5,428 bases of DNA from Myxococcales bacterium. Lineage in GTDB: Bacteria > Myxococcota_C > UBA6777. A program made the translations under genes and the position numbers. Shown one piece after another: positions 5,102 to 5,428 of the stretch; the first letter of the stretch is position 1; the number at the start of each line of letters is the position of its first letter. Below the pieces are notes generated by a model, which did not search any database, was not told the origin of the DNA, and saw nothing but the letters and a program-made list of their open reading frames with translations. Location of the stretch: assembly GCA_027005175.1 (NCBI GenBank), contig JALTMC010000752.1, positions 1 through 5,428 of the forward strand, written 5' to 3'.

Positions 5102-5428
5102 TGGAGTTCTTGGGGAGTTGCTTCTGTGGTTTTTTTTACGACGACAGGAGCAACAAAGGCCTGAAATGTATATTCATCACCCTCTAAGCCACGCTGCGCC
5201 AATGCTGGAGTGTGAGGCTCTCTCGTAAAATCGAGCGGCTCCAGATAATCCCCTGCTTTGGAAAGAGCGAGACATCGGGCGCGAACCACTTGATGCAACA
5301 ACACCTCCGTTTCGAACAAAGCACGCATCACCTCAGCAGGTCGAATCGATGGACCGTCTGCTTCTTTGAGTTGAATACGCAGTGCCAGTTTGCCCTTGCC
5401 AAAGCCTGCGATTCCGGGGATGTCGTCG
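5098..5428 (-). CDS. C-terminal 109 residues of an unrecognised protein (runs off the right edge)
   Basis: The frame is open from the right edge to a TGA at 5098-5100. It reads DDIPGIAGFGKGKLALRIQL and continues through GPSIRPAEVMRALFETEVLL, then a polar, Thr/Pro-rich tail. An internal GTG/ATG near 5331 exists, but the coding pattern continues unbroken to the edge, so this is taken as a partial gene. The 'KLxLRIxLxxxxGPSIRPAEVxxAL' stretch vaguely recalls the C-terminal part of DUF2344 (radical-SAM-linked) proteins, which would fit the neighbourhood; that is a weak impression, not an assignment. The stop overlaps the next ATG as ATGA, implying translational coupling. Confidence 0.7.
   Translation of the reverse strand, partial: DDIPGIAGFGKGKLALRIQLKEADGPSIRPAEVMRALFETEVLLHQVVRARCLALSKAGDYLEPLDFTREPHTPALAQRGLEGDEYTFQAFVAPVVVKKTTEATPQELQ

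Overview
The window is a mostly co-oriented, minus-strand stretch of bacterial DNA. It is best explained as a selenium-using bacterium, perhaps of a deltaproteobacterial-type lineage. The lineage is a guess from gene content; no taxonomic marker is present. The clearest result is that selD (selenophosphate synthase) is itself a selenoprotein gene. The obvious open frame starts at an internal GTG (2711) and lacks the catalytic N-terminus. Reading upstream through an in-frame UGA at 2763-2765 restores the classical start (ATG at 2810) and places selenocysteine at residue 16, three residues before the catalytic lysine. A 17-nt bacterial-SECIS-like hairpin follows the UGA. The host must therefore also encode SelA, SelB and tRNA-Sec outside this window.

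Layout, in the direction of transcription (right to left). 5428-5098: C-terminal part of an unrecognised protein. 5101-4835: a small hypothetical ORF joined to it by an ATGA overlap. 4857-3946: a family 2 glycosyltransferase of the 'transferase 2, rSAM/selenodomain-associated' type. 3949-3218: a DUF2064 'transferase 1, rSAM/selenodomain-associated' protein, again joined by ATGA. 3217-2811: a 407-bp gene-free gap with thirteen 20-bp tandem repeats of two alternating types, then a candidate promoter and a palindrome. 2810-1779: selD with Sec. 1778-1534: a structured intergenic stretch with imperfect 19-bp repeats and nested inverted repeats. 1533-340: a stand-alone GyrA-type C-terminal beta-pinwheel preceded by a short YGSW motif, with no topoisomerase catalytic domain. 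339-108: a gap with one inverted repeat. 107 to the left edge: the first 35 codons of an HNH endonuclease.

The two transferases belong to families whose names record co-occurrence with radical SAM/selenium-linked genes, so their position upstream of a Sec-type selD suggests a selenium-associated (or arsenosugar-like) metabolic neighbourhood. The GyrA-CTD protein and the HNH protein look like separate DNA-related functions with no evident link to selenium. Least explained are the two-type repeat array ahead of selD, the stand-alone pinwheel protein and the structured spacer between selD and that gene.
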